Assembly (NCBI GenBank): GCA_947497945.1
Contig: CANMIP010000031.1
Coordinates: forward strand, 1-64,000
Direction: 5' to 3'
Source: an uncultured Tropicimonas sp.
GTDB taxonomy: Bacteria > Pseudomonadota > Alphaproteobacteria > Rhodobacterales > Rhodobacteraceae
Length of the DNA stretch: 64,000 bases
Shown one piece after another: positions 1 through 8,434 of the stretch. Each line of letters opens with the position of its first letter. The stretch's first letter is position 1. The notes under the pieces are model-generated. The model searched no databases and was not told where the DNA came from. It worked only from the letters and a program-made list of their open reading frames with translations. Position numbers and translations under genes: made by a program.

Positions 1-30
1 GCGGTCAACGCCCTCGATATAGCCCGGCAT
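1..30 (-). CDS. Transposase N-terminus, IS1182-like (partial, runs off window)
   Basis: The minus strand starts an ATG at position 30 and reads MPGYIEGVDR before leaving the window. IS1182-family transposases open with a similar MxxFIxGxDR motif. A purine-rich stretch (gaggcaggc) sits just upstream of the start and could act as a ribosome binding site. Ten residues are too few for a firm call. It would be the only apparently intact transposase start in the window. Confidence 0.4.
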   Translation of the reverse strand, partial: MPGYIEGVDR

Positions 31-105
31 GCCTGCCTCAAACTGTTGAAGACGAGTATACCCACAGTTCGAGTTTCTACACAGCCTCGGCCCACTGCAG
101 ACGCT
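1..105 (-). mobile_element. Edge of an IS1182-like insertion sequence (cut by window)
   Basis: The first 30 bases encode, on the minus strand, the first ten residues of a transposase-like protein. The stretch that follows (about 65-105) resembles the outer end of IS1182/IS5-group elements from alphaproteobacteria, reading gagtttctacacagcctcgg. Only the 5' end of the element is present, so its family and intactness cannot be checked. The resemblance of the end sequence is from memory, not from alignment. Confidence 0.4.
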
Positions 106-192
106 TGGGCGGCCCCGGTTGTACGTCCGGTTCGGCGACGCAGAGCGCATTGGAGGAACGGAGGCATCAGCGATGAGATCCCATGTGCATGT

Positions 193-441
193 CTATTCCA
201 GCAGGTCGGCCGTCCAGACGCGCTCGAATTTCGCGCCTGCCTCCCGCTGTACATTCCGAACCGACTCAGAATCCCGCGCTTCGTATTCGCAGATCATGCG
301 CTTTCGGTCCTCGCTCCAGTAGCTCCGGATCCACTGGACATCGTACAGGTCGAGACAGGGCGCCATCCGCTCCTCGGTTGCAGAAAGGTCCTCCTGGCTG
401 AGTGGTGGCTCGAAATTGCGCTCTACGATGAACTTGGGCAT
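193..441 (-). CDS. DUF4242-family small protein (SCO4226-like fold)
   Basis: An 82-residue protein starting MPKFIVERNF. Its length and pattern, a short beta-strand start followed by an acidic helix and a WIRSYW segment, fit the DUF4242 family. That family has a ferredoxin-like fold, and one member (SCO4226) is described as nickel-binding. No signal peptide or membrane helix is visible. It lies 24 bp downstream of the SARP-type regulator gene on the same strand and is probably co-transcribed with it. Its role is unknown; small-ligand or metal binding, or a monooxygenase-like subunit, are possible. Confidence 0.7.
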   Translation of the reverse strand: MPKFIVERNFEPPLSQEDLSATEERMAPCLDLYDVQWIRSYWSEDRKRMICEYEARDSESVRNVQREAGAKFERVWTADLLE

Positions 442-465
442 GGCGTGATTCTTTCCATTTTGTTG

Positions 466-3447
466 TTATTCGTCTTGACGTGCAGCCCGGGACAAAACTC
501 GCCGAACCCTTGCCGTGAACGCCGGAGAAGACGGATCTCTGGACCATTCCCAAAGGGCCTCCGGGTCGCCCACCGTCTCGCCGAACAAATATGCCTGCGC
601 CTGGGCAAGAGCCCGCTCGTTGCCATTGTCGATTGCATCGGCATAGGAATAGGCCCGTTTCGCCAGCTCGGCGGCGATGCACCTGCTGCCATTCCTGGCC
701 GCCTTCTCCGCTGCGAGGTTCAGGGCATATGCCAGGTGGGATTTGTCATCCGCGCGCTCCAAAGATGCCAGGGCCGTTTCCAGGGCATCGGAATCGTCCC
801 GCGCCAATGCCCGGATCGTCTCCGCCAGCGGCGCCATCGCCCCTTCGCCGACCTTGCCCGCGAGACTCCGGAGATCGCCGGCAAACTCAATCGCCGCTGC
901 CGGAAGATCCCGTTCCAGAGCGATCATCGCGGCCCATGTCAGGCATTTGCACTCCCGCCAGCGATCTTCGCTTTGACGGGCGAGGGCAAGGGCATTGTCG
1001 AGCTTCTCGGCGGCACTGGCGAGATCGCCCTGCCAATAGGCGAGCAGTCCCTGGCTCCAGAAAACCTCAACATCGGAAATCCCTTCCGCCTCGGCAAATG
1101 CCCGGGCATCCCGGCAGAGTTCCTCGGCTCTCGGAATGTCCCGGCCGAGTTCGAGCAGGCAGCGGGCCGAATTGGCCAGTTGCCGGACCCGTTTTCGGGC
1201 CTTCATACGGCTGGCGGCGGTGGCCGCGCGCGCTGTTGCCTGGCTTGCCGCCTCGAGATCGCCCAATTCCTGATGGAGGACGGACAGAAGGTATTCGCCC
1301 TCTGCCACCTCCGGCGCCATGGCATGCTGGCTGGCCAGCGATACCTGCGTGCTGAGATCGGCCACCAGCTTCGGGAGCTTTCCGGTCGAAAACCCGGAAA
1401 GCGCCAGCACCAGGCACCGGTAGAGCCGGATGAAGAGCGATATCCGTGCCGGGCCGGGGCCGAGCTTTTCTGCATGAAAGAGCCCCTTGCGAGCGATCTC
1501 GGCGGCTTCCGCATTGGCCAGCGCGCGCAATGCGTGCGCGCCGGCCAGAACGGCCGCACGCGCAGCGAGTTCGTGACGGTCGGACATGGCGGCGTGATGC
1601 AAAACCTGCACTGCCTGATCGGGGGCCGTCTCCATGTCGCGGGCAAGCAGATCGGCGATCCGGCCATGCATGAGCCTGCGCCTCGTAATGGAGAGGCGCT
1701 CATAGGTTGTGTCGCGAATGAGATCGTGGGTGAACTCGCACGTGCCCCCGTCGAGCGACCTCGTCATCTCATGACGCTCCAGTTCTTCGACCAGATCGAG
1801 CGCTTCCGAGACCTCGCTACCCGACGCCTCGACCGCCTTGTCCATGGGGATGCTGCGCCCGAAAACCGATGCCCATGAGGCCAGGTTGATGGCCGGTTGC
1901 GACAGGCGTTCGATACGGTTGGACAAGGCATCATCCAGTGACGCCGACGTCTCGGGGGCAGCGTCTCGCCGCGACAGGACCTTCAGGTAGAGCGGGTTTC
2001 CCTGCGCCATGCGCACGCTCTCCGAAACTTCGCCCTCCGGCTGCAGGGTACGTGCAAGCGTCAGGGCGTCGTCCGTGGCAAGCCCGGTCAGGGACAGCCG
2101 CCGAAGCCGCTCTCCGAGGCTCGACAGGAGTGACTGAACCGCCTCGTTATCGTCAATCTCCCCCGCTCTGGCGGCGAGGCAGAAGCGGACCGGCTCGGTT
2201 TGCAGGTTTCGGACGAGATAGCTCAACAAGGCGCAGGAGGACGGTTCCATCCATTGCAGGTCATCCAGAGCCACCAGAACCGGACCGGTCGTGGCGAGAG
2301 CGGACAGGAACGCCCGGAAGGGCTCGAAATGCTGCTCTTTGCTCCGGGACGCGGTTTTTCCAACGTGGTCGTCGAGCAGATCCTTCAACGCGTCTCTCAG
2401 GCCCGCATCGACACCATCAACCGACAGAGAGCGTAGCGCGTCGCGCCAGATCCCGAGCGGGCGCAGACGTTCGGCCTCGACTGCGCGGGCGGAGAGGCGC
2501 AAGTCTCCGAAACGCCGCCCGACTTCCGACAGGAGGGCCGACTTGCCGATCCCCGGCGCCCCCACGATCAGAATAACCTCCGCGGGCATCCGGTCCAGCG
2601 CCTCCCGGATCAGCGACAGTTCCTCCTGCCGCCCAACAAAACCGGACGATACGGTTCGGGGTGATGGAAAACTGTTGATTTCCCGAAGCCCGGGCGCGTC
2701 GGGCATCGGGTCGGTCGGCTCCCGGCAGGCCTGTTCGAGCGCTGGCGACGGTTCGAGTCCCAACTCCGCCCGAAAGATCTTGCGGCATTGCGTAGCCTGC
2801 GCCCTGGCTTCCGCGGCGCGTCCGAGCGAAAACTGCAGCTCGATCACCCGGATATGGGCCGCCTCGTCGAAAGGGTTCAGCCCGACCAGTTTATGCGCGA
2901 ACTCCAGCGCCTGTTTCGGATCGCTCCGGGTTCTGGAGAGGAGCGTTGTCAGGAGTTGCTCGTGGAGTCTCACCAGACGGGATCGCTCGGCCTGGCACCA
3001 TTCATGGAAACTGTAGCATTCCGACAGGTCCAGCCCGTTCAGGAACTCGCCCCGAAACAGCGCCTGTGTCCGCATCAACGCTTCCGTGGGAGCACCGTCG
3101 ATCTGGCTCGACACCACCTCGACAGACGCGAGATCGGTCTCCAACGCCTCCCGGCGAAGGTCCACAATGTTCCGATCCGCGACAAGCCGCTCCGGACCGA
3201 GCGCCGTCCGCAGCTTGCTGAGGCTCCAGCGCAACGCCGCGCGCGGGTCTTCCGCATCCTCCCACAGCAGATCGCATAACTCGGAGCGCGTCCGGGCACG
3301 GTCGCTTGAAAGCAGGTAGCCGAGCAAACCACGGGTCTTCTTCGAGGCCGGCAGCGCGATACCCTGACCGTCTACCGAAACGCGCAAGTGACCGAACAGC
3401 TCTGCCTTGAGCACAACCGTTTGATTCCTTCTTTCCGCGATCGGCAA
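466..3447 (-). CDS. SARP/BTAD-type transcriptional activator with AAA ATPase and C-terminal helical repeats
   Basis: A 993-residue regulator. Residues 12-95 look like an OmpR-type winged helix (LFGHLRVSVDG, then RWSLSKLRTALG) and about 96-245 like the bacterial transcriptional activation domain. A STAND/AAA-type NTPase follows, with Walker A GAPGIGKS near residue 294 and Walker B LVALDDLQW near 390. The rest is Ala/Leu-rich and probably TPR-like. Such proteins activate nearby operons by binding direct repeats. The start is TTG, with AAAGGA 8 bases upstream. It is divergent from the methyltransferase-nitrilase-GFA operon, its likely target, and upstream of the DUF4242 gene. Confidence 0.85.
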   Translation of the reverse strand: MPIAERRNQTVVLKAELFGHLRVSVDGQGIALPASKKTRGLLGYLLSSDRARTRSELCDLLWEDAEDPRAALRWSLSKLRTALGPERLVADRNIVDLRREALETDLASVEVVSSQIDGAPTEALMRTQALFRGEFLNGLDLSECYSFHEWCQAERSRLVRLHEQLLTTLLSRTRSDPKQALEFAHKLVGLNPFDEAAHIRVIELQFSLGRAAEARAQATQCRKIFRAELGLEPSPALEQACREPTDPMPDAPGLREINSFPSPRTVSSGFVGRQEELSLIREALDRMPAEVILIVGAPGIGKSALLSEVGRRFGDLRLSARAVEAERLRPLGIWRDALRSLSVDGVDAGLRDALKDLLDDHVGKTASRSKEQHFEPFRAFLSALATTGPVLVALDDLQWMEPSSCALLSYLVRNLQTEPVRFCLAARAGEIDDNEAVQSLLSSLGERLRRLSLTGLATDDALTLARTLQPEGEVSESVRMAQGNPLYLKVLSRRDAAPETSASLDDALSNRIERLSQPAINLASWASVFGRSIPMDKAVEASGSEVSEALDLVEELERHEMTRSLDGGTCEFTHDLIRDTTYERLSITRRRLMHGRIADLLARDMETAPDQAVQVLHHAAMSDRHELAARAAVLAGAHALRALANAEAAEIARKGLFHAEKLGPGPARISLFIRLYRCLVLALSGFSTGKLPKLVADLSTQVSLASQHAMAPEVAEGEYLLSVLHQELGDLEAASQATARAATAASRMKARKRVRQLANSARCLLELGRDIPRAEELCRDARAFAEAEGISDVEVFWSQGLLAYWQGDLASAAEKLDNALALARQSEDRWRECKCLTWAAMIALERDLPAAAIEFAGDLRSLAGKVGEGAMAPLAETIRALARDDSDALETALASLERADDKSHLAYALNLAAEKAARNGSRCIAAELAKRAYSYADAIDNGNERALAQAQAYLFGETVGDPEALWEWSRDPSSPAFTARVRRVLSRAARQDE

Positions 3448-3459
3448 ATTCCCCGTCCT

Positions 3460-3529
3460 TTCAAACGCTGGTTCAAACGATCCGCTGCGAGTGTTGGTGC
3501 GTCAACAACGAAATCGCCGAACGTTCGGC
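3460..3529. promoter_or_regulatory. Divergent control region: TTCAAACG direct repeat and 14-bp palindrome
   Basis: Between the SARP-type gene and the methyltransferase gene lie two copies of TTCAAACG (3460-3467 and 3472-3479, 12 bp apart). A perfect 14-bp palindrome GCCGAACGTTCGGC follows at 3516-3529, just before the GAGGAG ribosome binding site at 3538-3543. Direct repeats about one helical turn apart are what SARP-type activators bind, so self- or operon control is inferred. The palindrome could be an operator for a different dimeric regulator, or an mRNA leader hairpin. Confidence 0.45.
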
Positions 3530-3550
3530 CCCGCTCCGAGGAGAAACCCA

Positions 3551-4408
3551 ATGAACGCGATGCAATTTGACCCCGTCGCTTACAAGCTCGCAACGACCCG
3601 TCAGTGGCAGAACGCCGCCAAGGCCTGGAGCGAATGGGGTAGAACCCTTCGCGTGTGGCTTGGCCCGGCGACCGAGATCATGATCGACAGCGCCGAGATC
3701 CGCGACGGCGACAGCGTGCTGGACGTGGCGGCGGGTGCGGGCGATCAGTCCATGCAGGTGGCCGATCGAGTTGGCGCGGACGGATACGTGCTGGCCACCG
3801 ACATCTCGTCGAACATCCTCGACCATGCCGCGGCCAATGCCCGTTCGAACGGCTACAGCCAGATCGATTTCCAGGTGATGGACGGGGAAGAGCTGACGAC
3901 AGCTCCGGAATGTTTCGACGCCGTCGTCTCGCGCGTCGGAATGATCTACTTCCCTGACCAGATGAAGGCACTTGCCGGCATCCATCGCACCCTGAAGCCC
4001 GGAGGCTGGTTTTCCGCCATCGTCTATTCGACGCCGGAACGGAACGCGTTCTTCTCGATCCCCGTGGGCATCATCCGCAAGGCCGCGCAATTGCCGCCGC
4101 CGGCCAAGGGCCAGCCCGGCCCGTTCAGCCTCGGCCAGCATGGTGTTCTGGCCGGATTGCTGGCGAAGGCAGGCTTCGCCAACATTCGGGAACGGACGAT
4201 CGCAGCGCCGCTGGATCTGCCCCGTGCCGCCGATTGCGTCCGCTTCGAGCGGGAGAGCTTCGGTGCGTTGCACGAGATGCTGAAGGGCCTTGGGGCAGAA
4301 GAGCAATCCAACGTCTGGGACGAGATCGAATCCGCGCTTCAGACCTTCGAAAACGGGTCCGGCTTCTCTGGCCCCTGCGAACTGATCGTCGTCGCCGGCC
4401 AGAAGTGA
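3551..4408 (+). CDS. Class I SAM-dependent methyltransferase (UbiE/COQ5-like)
   Basis: A 285-residue cytoplasmic methyltransferase. The SAM-binding glycine loop VLDVAAGAGDQ lies near residues 56-66, followed by an acidic residue in ATDIS, a post-I motif FQVMDGEEL and a UbiE-like SRVGMIYFPD. The ATG at 3551 was chosen over upstream codons because GAGGAG precedes it by 7 bases. It is first in an apparent operon with nitrilase (31 bp gap) and GFA-family genes. The substrate is unknown. It is not next to ubiquinone genes, so a role in modifying a small metabolite is more likely than quinone synthesis. Confidence 0.8.
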   Translation: MNAMQFDPVAYKLATTRQWQNAAKAWSEWGRTLRVWLGPATEIMIDSAEIRDGDSVLDVAAGAGDQSMQVADRVGADGYVLATDISSNILDHAAANARSNGYSQIDFQVMDGEELTTAPECFDAVVSRVGMIYFPDQMKALAGIHRTLKPGGWFSAIVYSTPERNAFFSIPVGIIRKAAQLPPPAKGQPGPFSLGQHGVLAGLLAKAGFANIRERTIAAPLDLPRAADCVRFERESFGALHEMLKGLGAEEQSNVWDEIESALQTFENGSGFSGPCELIVVAGQK

Positions 4409-4439
4409 TCCCACAGAACAACAGCAACAGGAGAAAACC

Positions 4440-5378
4440 ATGTCGAACAAGATTGCCGTCATCCAGACCCCGCCCGTCCTGCTGAACCTTGAACAATCCA
4501 TGGCCCGCGCCGTGGCCAGCATCGAAGAGGTCGCCGCGAACGGTGCCGAGCTTGCCGTCTTCCCCGAGGCCTTCCTGCCCGGCTATCCCACTTGGATCTG
4601 GCGCCTGCGCCCGGGCGGTGACATGGCATTGACCGGTACGATCCACCGGCGCCTGCGCGAAAACGCCGTCGACATCGGCAAGGGAGACCTGGCGCCGCTG
4701 TGTGACGCCGCCGCGAAGCACAACATCACCGTCGTGATGGGCATGAGCGAGGTGGATGGCGCGTTCAGCGGAAGCACGCTCTACAACACCGTCGTCGTCA
4801 TCGGACCGGATGGAACCCTGCTGAACCGTCACCGCAAGCTTCTGGCGACCAACCCCGAACGCATGGTCTGGGGGCATGGCGATGCCAGCGGGCTCAGGGT
4901 GATCGACACGCCCGTCGGGCGCATCGGGACGCTGCTCTGCTGGGAAAACTACATGCCGCTCTCTCGTTTTGCGCTCTACGCGCAGAACCTCGATATCCTC
5001 ATCGCACCCACCTGGGATTGCGGCGAGGCCTGGCTCGCCTCGATGCGCCATATCGCCCGCGAAGGCGGTTGCTGGGTGGTCTCGCTGGCCACCGCGCTCA
5101 ACGAAAGCGACATCCCCGATGACTTCCCCAGCCGGGACGAGTTGTTCGGCGAGGACGGGTGGGTCTGCGATGGCGACGCGGTTGTCATGGAACCTTTCGG
5201 CGGCCCGGTGGCGGGACCGCTCCACCGCAAACAGGAAGTTCTCTACGCCGAGATCGACGCCTCCCGGGCAGCCTCGGCACGCCGCTCGCTCGACGTGGCC
5301 GGGCATTATGGGCGGCCGGACATCTTCAATCTTTCGGTCAACCGCGCGCCCATGCAGCCGGTGTCCTTCACCGGATAA
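4440..5378 (+). CDS. Nitrilase (carbon-nitrogen hydrolase superfamily)
   Basis: A 312-residue cytoplasmic enzyme with the full nitrilase triad: Glu43 in VFPEAFLPGYP, Lys133 in NRHRKLLATNPERMVW, and Cys167 in TLLCWENYMPL. The CWENYMPL signature is typical of true nitrilases (nitrile to acid plus ammonia) rather than amidases or carbamoylases. Length is slightly short of the usual 330-360 residues, and the C-terminal tail is minimal. The start at 4440 follows ACAGGAG. It sits between the methyltransferase and GFA genes on the same strand. The natural nitrile is unknown; cyanide-dihydratase activity cannot be excluded from sequence alone. Confidence 0.85.
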   Translation: MSNKIAVIQTPPVLLNLEQSMARAVASIEEVAANGAELAVFPEAFLPGYPTWIWRLRPGGDMALTGTIHRRLRENAVDIGKGDLAPLCDAAAKHNITVVMGMSEVDGAFSGSTLYNTVVVIGPDGTLLNRHRKLLATNPERMVWGHGDASGLRVIDTPVGRIGTLLCWENYMPLSRFALYAQNLDILIAPTWDCGEAWLASMRHIAREGGCWVVSLATALNESDIPDDFPSRDELFGEDGWVCDGDAVVMEPFGGPVAGPLHRKQEVLYAEIDASRAASARRSLDVAGHYGRPDIFNLSVNRAPMQPVSFTG

Positions 5379-5405
5379 CCAAGCAGACAGAAAAGGAGAC
5401 ATGTT

Positions 5406-5837
5406 ATGAACCGTTCAACCTACAAGGGGCAGTGCTTCTGCGGCAGCGTGAAATTCGAGGTCAGTGGAGCGCCGGAAGGTATGGGCTATTGCCATTGCGA
5501 AAGCTGCCGCAGCTGGTCGGCCGCCCCGGTCAACGGCTTTACGTTGTGGAACCCGGACGGCCTGACGATCACCGAGGGTACGGAACATGTGGGCGAGTAC
5601 CACAAGACGGAGAACAGCCACCGGAAGTTCTGCACCAGATGCGGCGGTCACCTGATGACCGACCATCCCGGCATGGGGCTTGTGGACATCTTTTCGGCCA
5701 TGCTGCCCGACCTCGATTTCGAGCCGGGACTGCACGTACACTATGGTGAGAAAGTGCTGTCCATTCCGGATGGATTGCCGAAATTCGCCGACCTTCCCGG
5801 TGATTTCGGAGGATCCGACCAGCAACTCCCGGAATAG
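5406..5837 (+). CDS. GFA-family (glutathione-dependent formaldehyde-activating enzyme-like / CENP-V fold) protein
   Basis: A 143-residue protein with the GFA zinc-ligand pattern: Cys10/Cys12 (QCFCGSV), Cys29/Cys31/Cys34 (YCHCESCR) and Cys76/Cys79 (FCTRCGG). A clear AAGGAG ribosome binding site precedes the ATG at 5406, and the gap after the nitrilase gene is 27 bp. Most members of this family are not true formaldehyde-glutathione enzymes, so the activity here is unknown. The context suggests handling of a reactive product, perhaps an aldehyde or thiol adduct, in the same pathway as the nitrilase. Confidence 0.85.
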   Translation: MNRSTYKGQCFCGSVKFEVSGAPEGMGYCHCESCRSWSAAPVNGFTLWNPDGLTITEGTEHVGEYHKTENSHRKFCTRCGGHLMTDHPGMGLVDIFSAMLPDLDFEPGLHVHYGEKVLSIPDGLPKFADLPGDFGGSDQQLPE

Positions 5838-6048
5838 GAAGGCAATCACTTGTAAATGCAGGTAGTCCCGACAATCCAAAGGGCGGTCGCGGTCGATCCG
5901 TAGGCCGCCTGATACCATCTGGTGTTTCGAATAACACCGGACATTCGTTCAGAGCGCGGCGAACCTCCGCCTTCCGCCCTTCTTGACAGATGCTGCATTC
6001 CGCATTGGCATTGGCTTTGACGCTTGAAGACACCGATCAGTTCGGCCG

Positions 6049-6456
6049 TCACGAACGGCGGCTTCGGCCAAGCTCGCCGAAGTATACAGGTTGCGCCTCC
6101 CACTCTTCGGTAAACGGCTCCAGCACCCTTGCCAACGTCACCTCCGGCCCCTGCGTCCGATCCAGGATCGTCTCGACGATGTCCGGCGCGAGCAGTGTCA
6201 GACGCGGGACACGTGTCATGTAGGAGGGAGCGATTCCCTTGCGCTGGACCAGTTCGTTGATGGTGACAAATTCGCCGGACTCCAGCATCCGTTTCCAGCG
6301 GAAGGCGCGGGCCAGCGCCTTGACGAGGGCGGCGTCGGTCCCGTGCTGCTGCGGGGCATTTTCAGGCAGATGCATCTCCTTGCGACCACCGCGCTTCAAG
6401 ATGCGGAACGGAACATGGAGCGTCACGGTCTCGGGGAGCGGCACCTCGCCATTCAT
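6049..6456 (-). CDS. Recombinase-associated small HTH-like protein
   Basis: A 135-residue protein whose ATG overlaps the recombinase stop codon by four bases (ATGA), so the two are translationally coupled. Residues about 60-100 (FVTINELVQRKGIAPSYMTR, then LTLLAPDIVETILD) resemble a helix-turn-helix of the kind often found in a small gene just after large serine recombinases in alphaproteobacteria. The C-terminal part (VLEPFTEEWEAQ) matches that pattern from memory. The reading frame is intact even though the recombinase is truncated. Function unknown; possibly a recombination directionality or accessory factor. Confidence 0.6.
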   Translation of the reverse strand: MNGEVPLPETVTLHVPFRILKRGGRKEMHLPENAPQQHGTDAALVKALARAFRWKRMLESGEFVTINELVQRKGIAPSYMTRVPRLTLLAPDIVETILDRTQGPEVTLARVLEPFTEEWEAQPVYFGELGRSRRS

Positions 6457-7412
6457 GCGGCGGCGCCCAGATTGTCCGCCTGCAGTTCGCGCGCGAGTCC
6501 GGCGAGCCCGTCAATGCGGAGCTGTAGGCTCAGCCCATCGGCGCCGATATCGATCCGCTCGGCCAGCAGGGCCACGATACGCGCCTGTTCGGCGGGGAAG
6601 AGTTCGTCCCGGAGCGGATCCAGTTGCTGGAGAGCCGCGCGGGCGTCGGCCTCCGCCACCTCGCCATCCTGCGCCCTTGCCGCTTTCCACGTACCTGCGA
6701 CGATCTCCGGCTGACGGAACACCGCGCGCAACTGGTCGATGATGGCGGCCTCGATCTCGCCCGCCGGCACGCGGCCGATCGGACACGCCCCGGCGCCGTG
6801 CTTCAGAACCGTCTGACTGACATAATAACGATAGAGCTTCCCGCCCTTGCGGGTGTGGATCGGTGAGAAGGCGGCGCCGTCCGGGCCATGGAGCAGCCCC
6901 TTCAGCAGGGCCGGAGTGTCGGCCCGCGTCCGCGCGGCGCGTTTTCGGGGGCTTTCCTTCAGAATAGCGTGCACGCGGTCCCATGTCTCGCGATCAACAA
7001 AGGCCTTGTGCTCGCCGGGATAGCTGTTTCCCTTGTGCACCGCCTCGCCGATATAGGCGCGATTGTAGAGCATGCGATAGAGATACTTCTTGTCGATCCG
7101 GTTGCCCTTCGGCGTACGGACACCGCTCTTGTCGACCTCGCGCGCCACCTCGGTGCCGGAGCCGATCTCGAGGAAACGGGCGAAGATCCAGCGGACATGC
7201 TCGGCCCGCTCGCCATCCGCGACCAGCTTCCGGTTCTCGACGCGGTAGCCATAGGGCGGCACCCCGCCCATCCAAATGCCCTTCTTCCGGCTGGCGGCGA
7301 CCTTGTCGCGGATCCGCTCGGCCGTCACCTCGCGCTCGAACTGGGCAAAGCTGAGCAGGATGTTCAGCGTCAGCCGCCCTATGGACGACGTGGTGTTGAA
7401 GGATTGGGTGTC
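6453..7412 (-). pseudogene. Large serine recombinase lacking the N-terminal catalytic domain
   Basis: Recombinase-domain sequence is clear: FNTTSSIGRLTLN (reading back to about 7412), LLSFAQFEREVTAERIRDK, GVPPYGYRV, then the zinc-ribbon region. Upstream of about 7412 the frame loses all resemblance and hits a stop, so the resolvase catalytic domain with its serine nucleophile is missing. A GTG at 7328 could still start a C-terminal fragment of 291 residues. It is followed, with a four-base overlap, by its small partner gene. This is probably the relic of an integrated element, cut by deletion or rearrangement. Confidence 0.8.
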
Positions 7413-8113
7413 CGACGTCCGGGCTGCAGTTGTGGCCTGTCAAACAGAGAACGCTGGTGGAGTTCTGCCGTCTGGATTTTCCGTAAAAAAGAAAGGCGCC
7501 CTGGCGTGGCGACAAAAGACTGTCTCGGAGAATTGTCCAAAAAAAAATCAGGAGCAGCTTTCCCCTGCACGCGCTGCTGGCTGCCCGCGCGCACTGAATC
7601 CATCGATGTGTTTTTCTTTTTCACGGTCATTCCTTCCTTGTTCCTCTTCCTGGTTCCCTTCCTTGTTTGTCTCCGGCCTCGTGGAAGGGGCCCCTCTTTC
7701 ACGGCGCAGTGGGGGACTCCTGCAGGGCGGACGGGGGGGGCGGAATGGTCGCGCGGGTCTCATGCGGCGCCGACGACTTCGAACCCGCGCGACTCTCTGG
7801 CGGTGGGGAAGCTGTAATGGGTGGATCAGGCCGCCCCGGTCCGGGCATCGAAGCGGCGCTCCCGCCGGATCAGTCCGCGCTCCTCGAGAATGCGCAGATG
7901 TGTGTTGACGGTCGAGACAGAGAACCGGCATCGTTGCTCCTGATTGCCCCCGGCAGGGCGCAGGCAAACGTGTTTGCGTAACTGCGCCCTCCGGGGGGTC
8001 CACCCCAACAAGCGGCGGGGGGACCTTCTAAAATCATGGAGTAGTATCAGTTTTTCGTGATTGAGGAGCCCGGGCTTATTTCCTTCGAGAAATGACAAAG
8101 GGCAGGAAAGATC
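7413..8113. other. Gene-poor junk region next to the truncated recombinase
   Basis: About 700 bases without an intact recognisable gene. It contains homopolymer runs (nine A's near 7540, eight G's near 7732), a pyrimidine-rich tract at about 7608-7680, and a relic HTH reading frame at 7826-7925. The composition differs sharply from the GC-rich coding background. I read it as scar sequence of a decayed mobile element. No attachment site or terminal repeat was identified. Confidence 0.5.
7826..7925 (-). pseudogene. HTH-domain relic (replication-initiator or HTH_36-like C-terminus)
   Basis: The minus-strand frame reads STVNTHLRILEERGLIRRER before a stop at 7826. This resembles the recognition helix and wing of HTH_36-type domains of plasmid or phage replication and accessory proteins. 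The upstream part of the same frame (7926-8161) has no recognisable sequence, so only a fragment remains. It lies inside the gene-poor scar beside the truncated recombinase. Confidence 0.35.
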
Positions 8114-8377
8114 ATGAACGACAACGCACGGATCCGGGTTCTTGAAGAACGGCTGAAGCAAGCCAGAGCGCAGGCTTTACGGAACAAGAATAAAGACGAC
8201 ACACGCCGCAGAACTCTATATGGAGCCGCGGCGCTGAAATTCGCGGAAAGCATGCAGGATCCAGGTCGGGATAGGTTTCTACAGGCGCTTCACAAACATT
8301 TCTCGAGACCAACGGACCGGAAGTTTCTTGGGCTATCTTGCGGGGGCTCACCTGCTCATGCTCGATTCACGAACTGA
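8114..8377 (+). CDS. Possible conjugal transfer TraD/MobC-like accessory protein
   Basis: An 87-residue ORF with a good AGGAAAG ribosome binding site 4 bases before its ATG. A charged N-terminal helix (RIRVLEERLKQARAQ) is followed by DDTRRRTLYGAAALKFAES and RPTDRKFLGL. That layout resembles the short TraD/mobilisation accessory proteins beside relaxase genes, which have an RRxxxxGA core and end with a DRxLF-like motif. No relaxase is present here. The final 15 residues look unrelated, so the 3' end may be truncated. Membership in the decayed mobile element is inferred. Confidence 0.4.
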   Translation: MNDNARIRVLEERLKQARAQALRNKNKDDTRRRTLYGAAALKFAESMQDPGRDRFLQALHKHFSRPTDRKFLGLSCGGSPAHARFTN

Positions 8378-8434
8378 CTCCCGAAAACGCACGCGGCAAC
8401 GCATGTGTTCCGCAAAACCTGCCTTCGATAATTA

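Noticed and set aside
46-1878. 610-residue plus-strand frame
   Set aside because: Antisense shadow of the SARP-type ATPase regulator and DUF4242 gene; no domain, Arg/Pro-rich composition.
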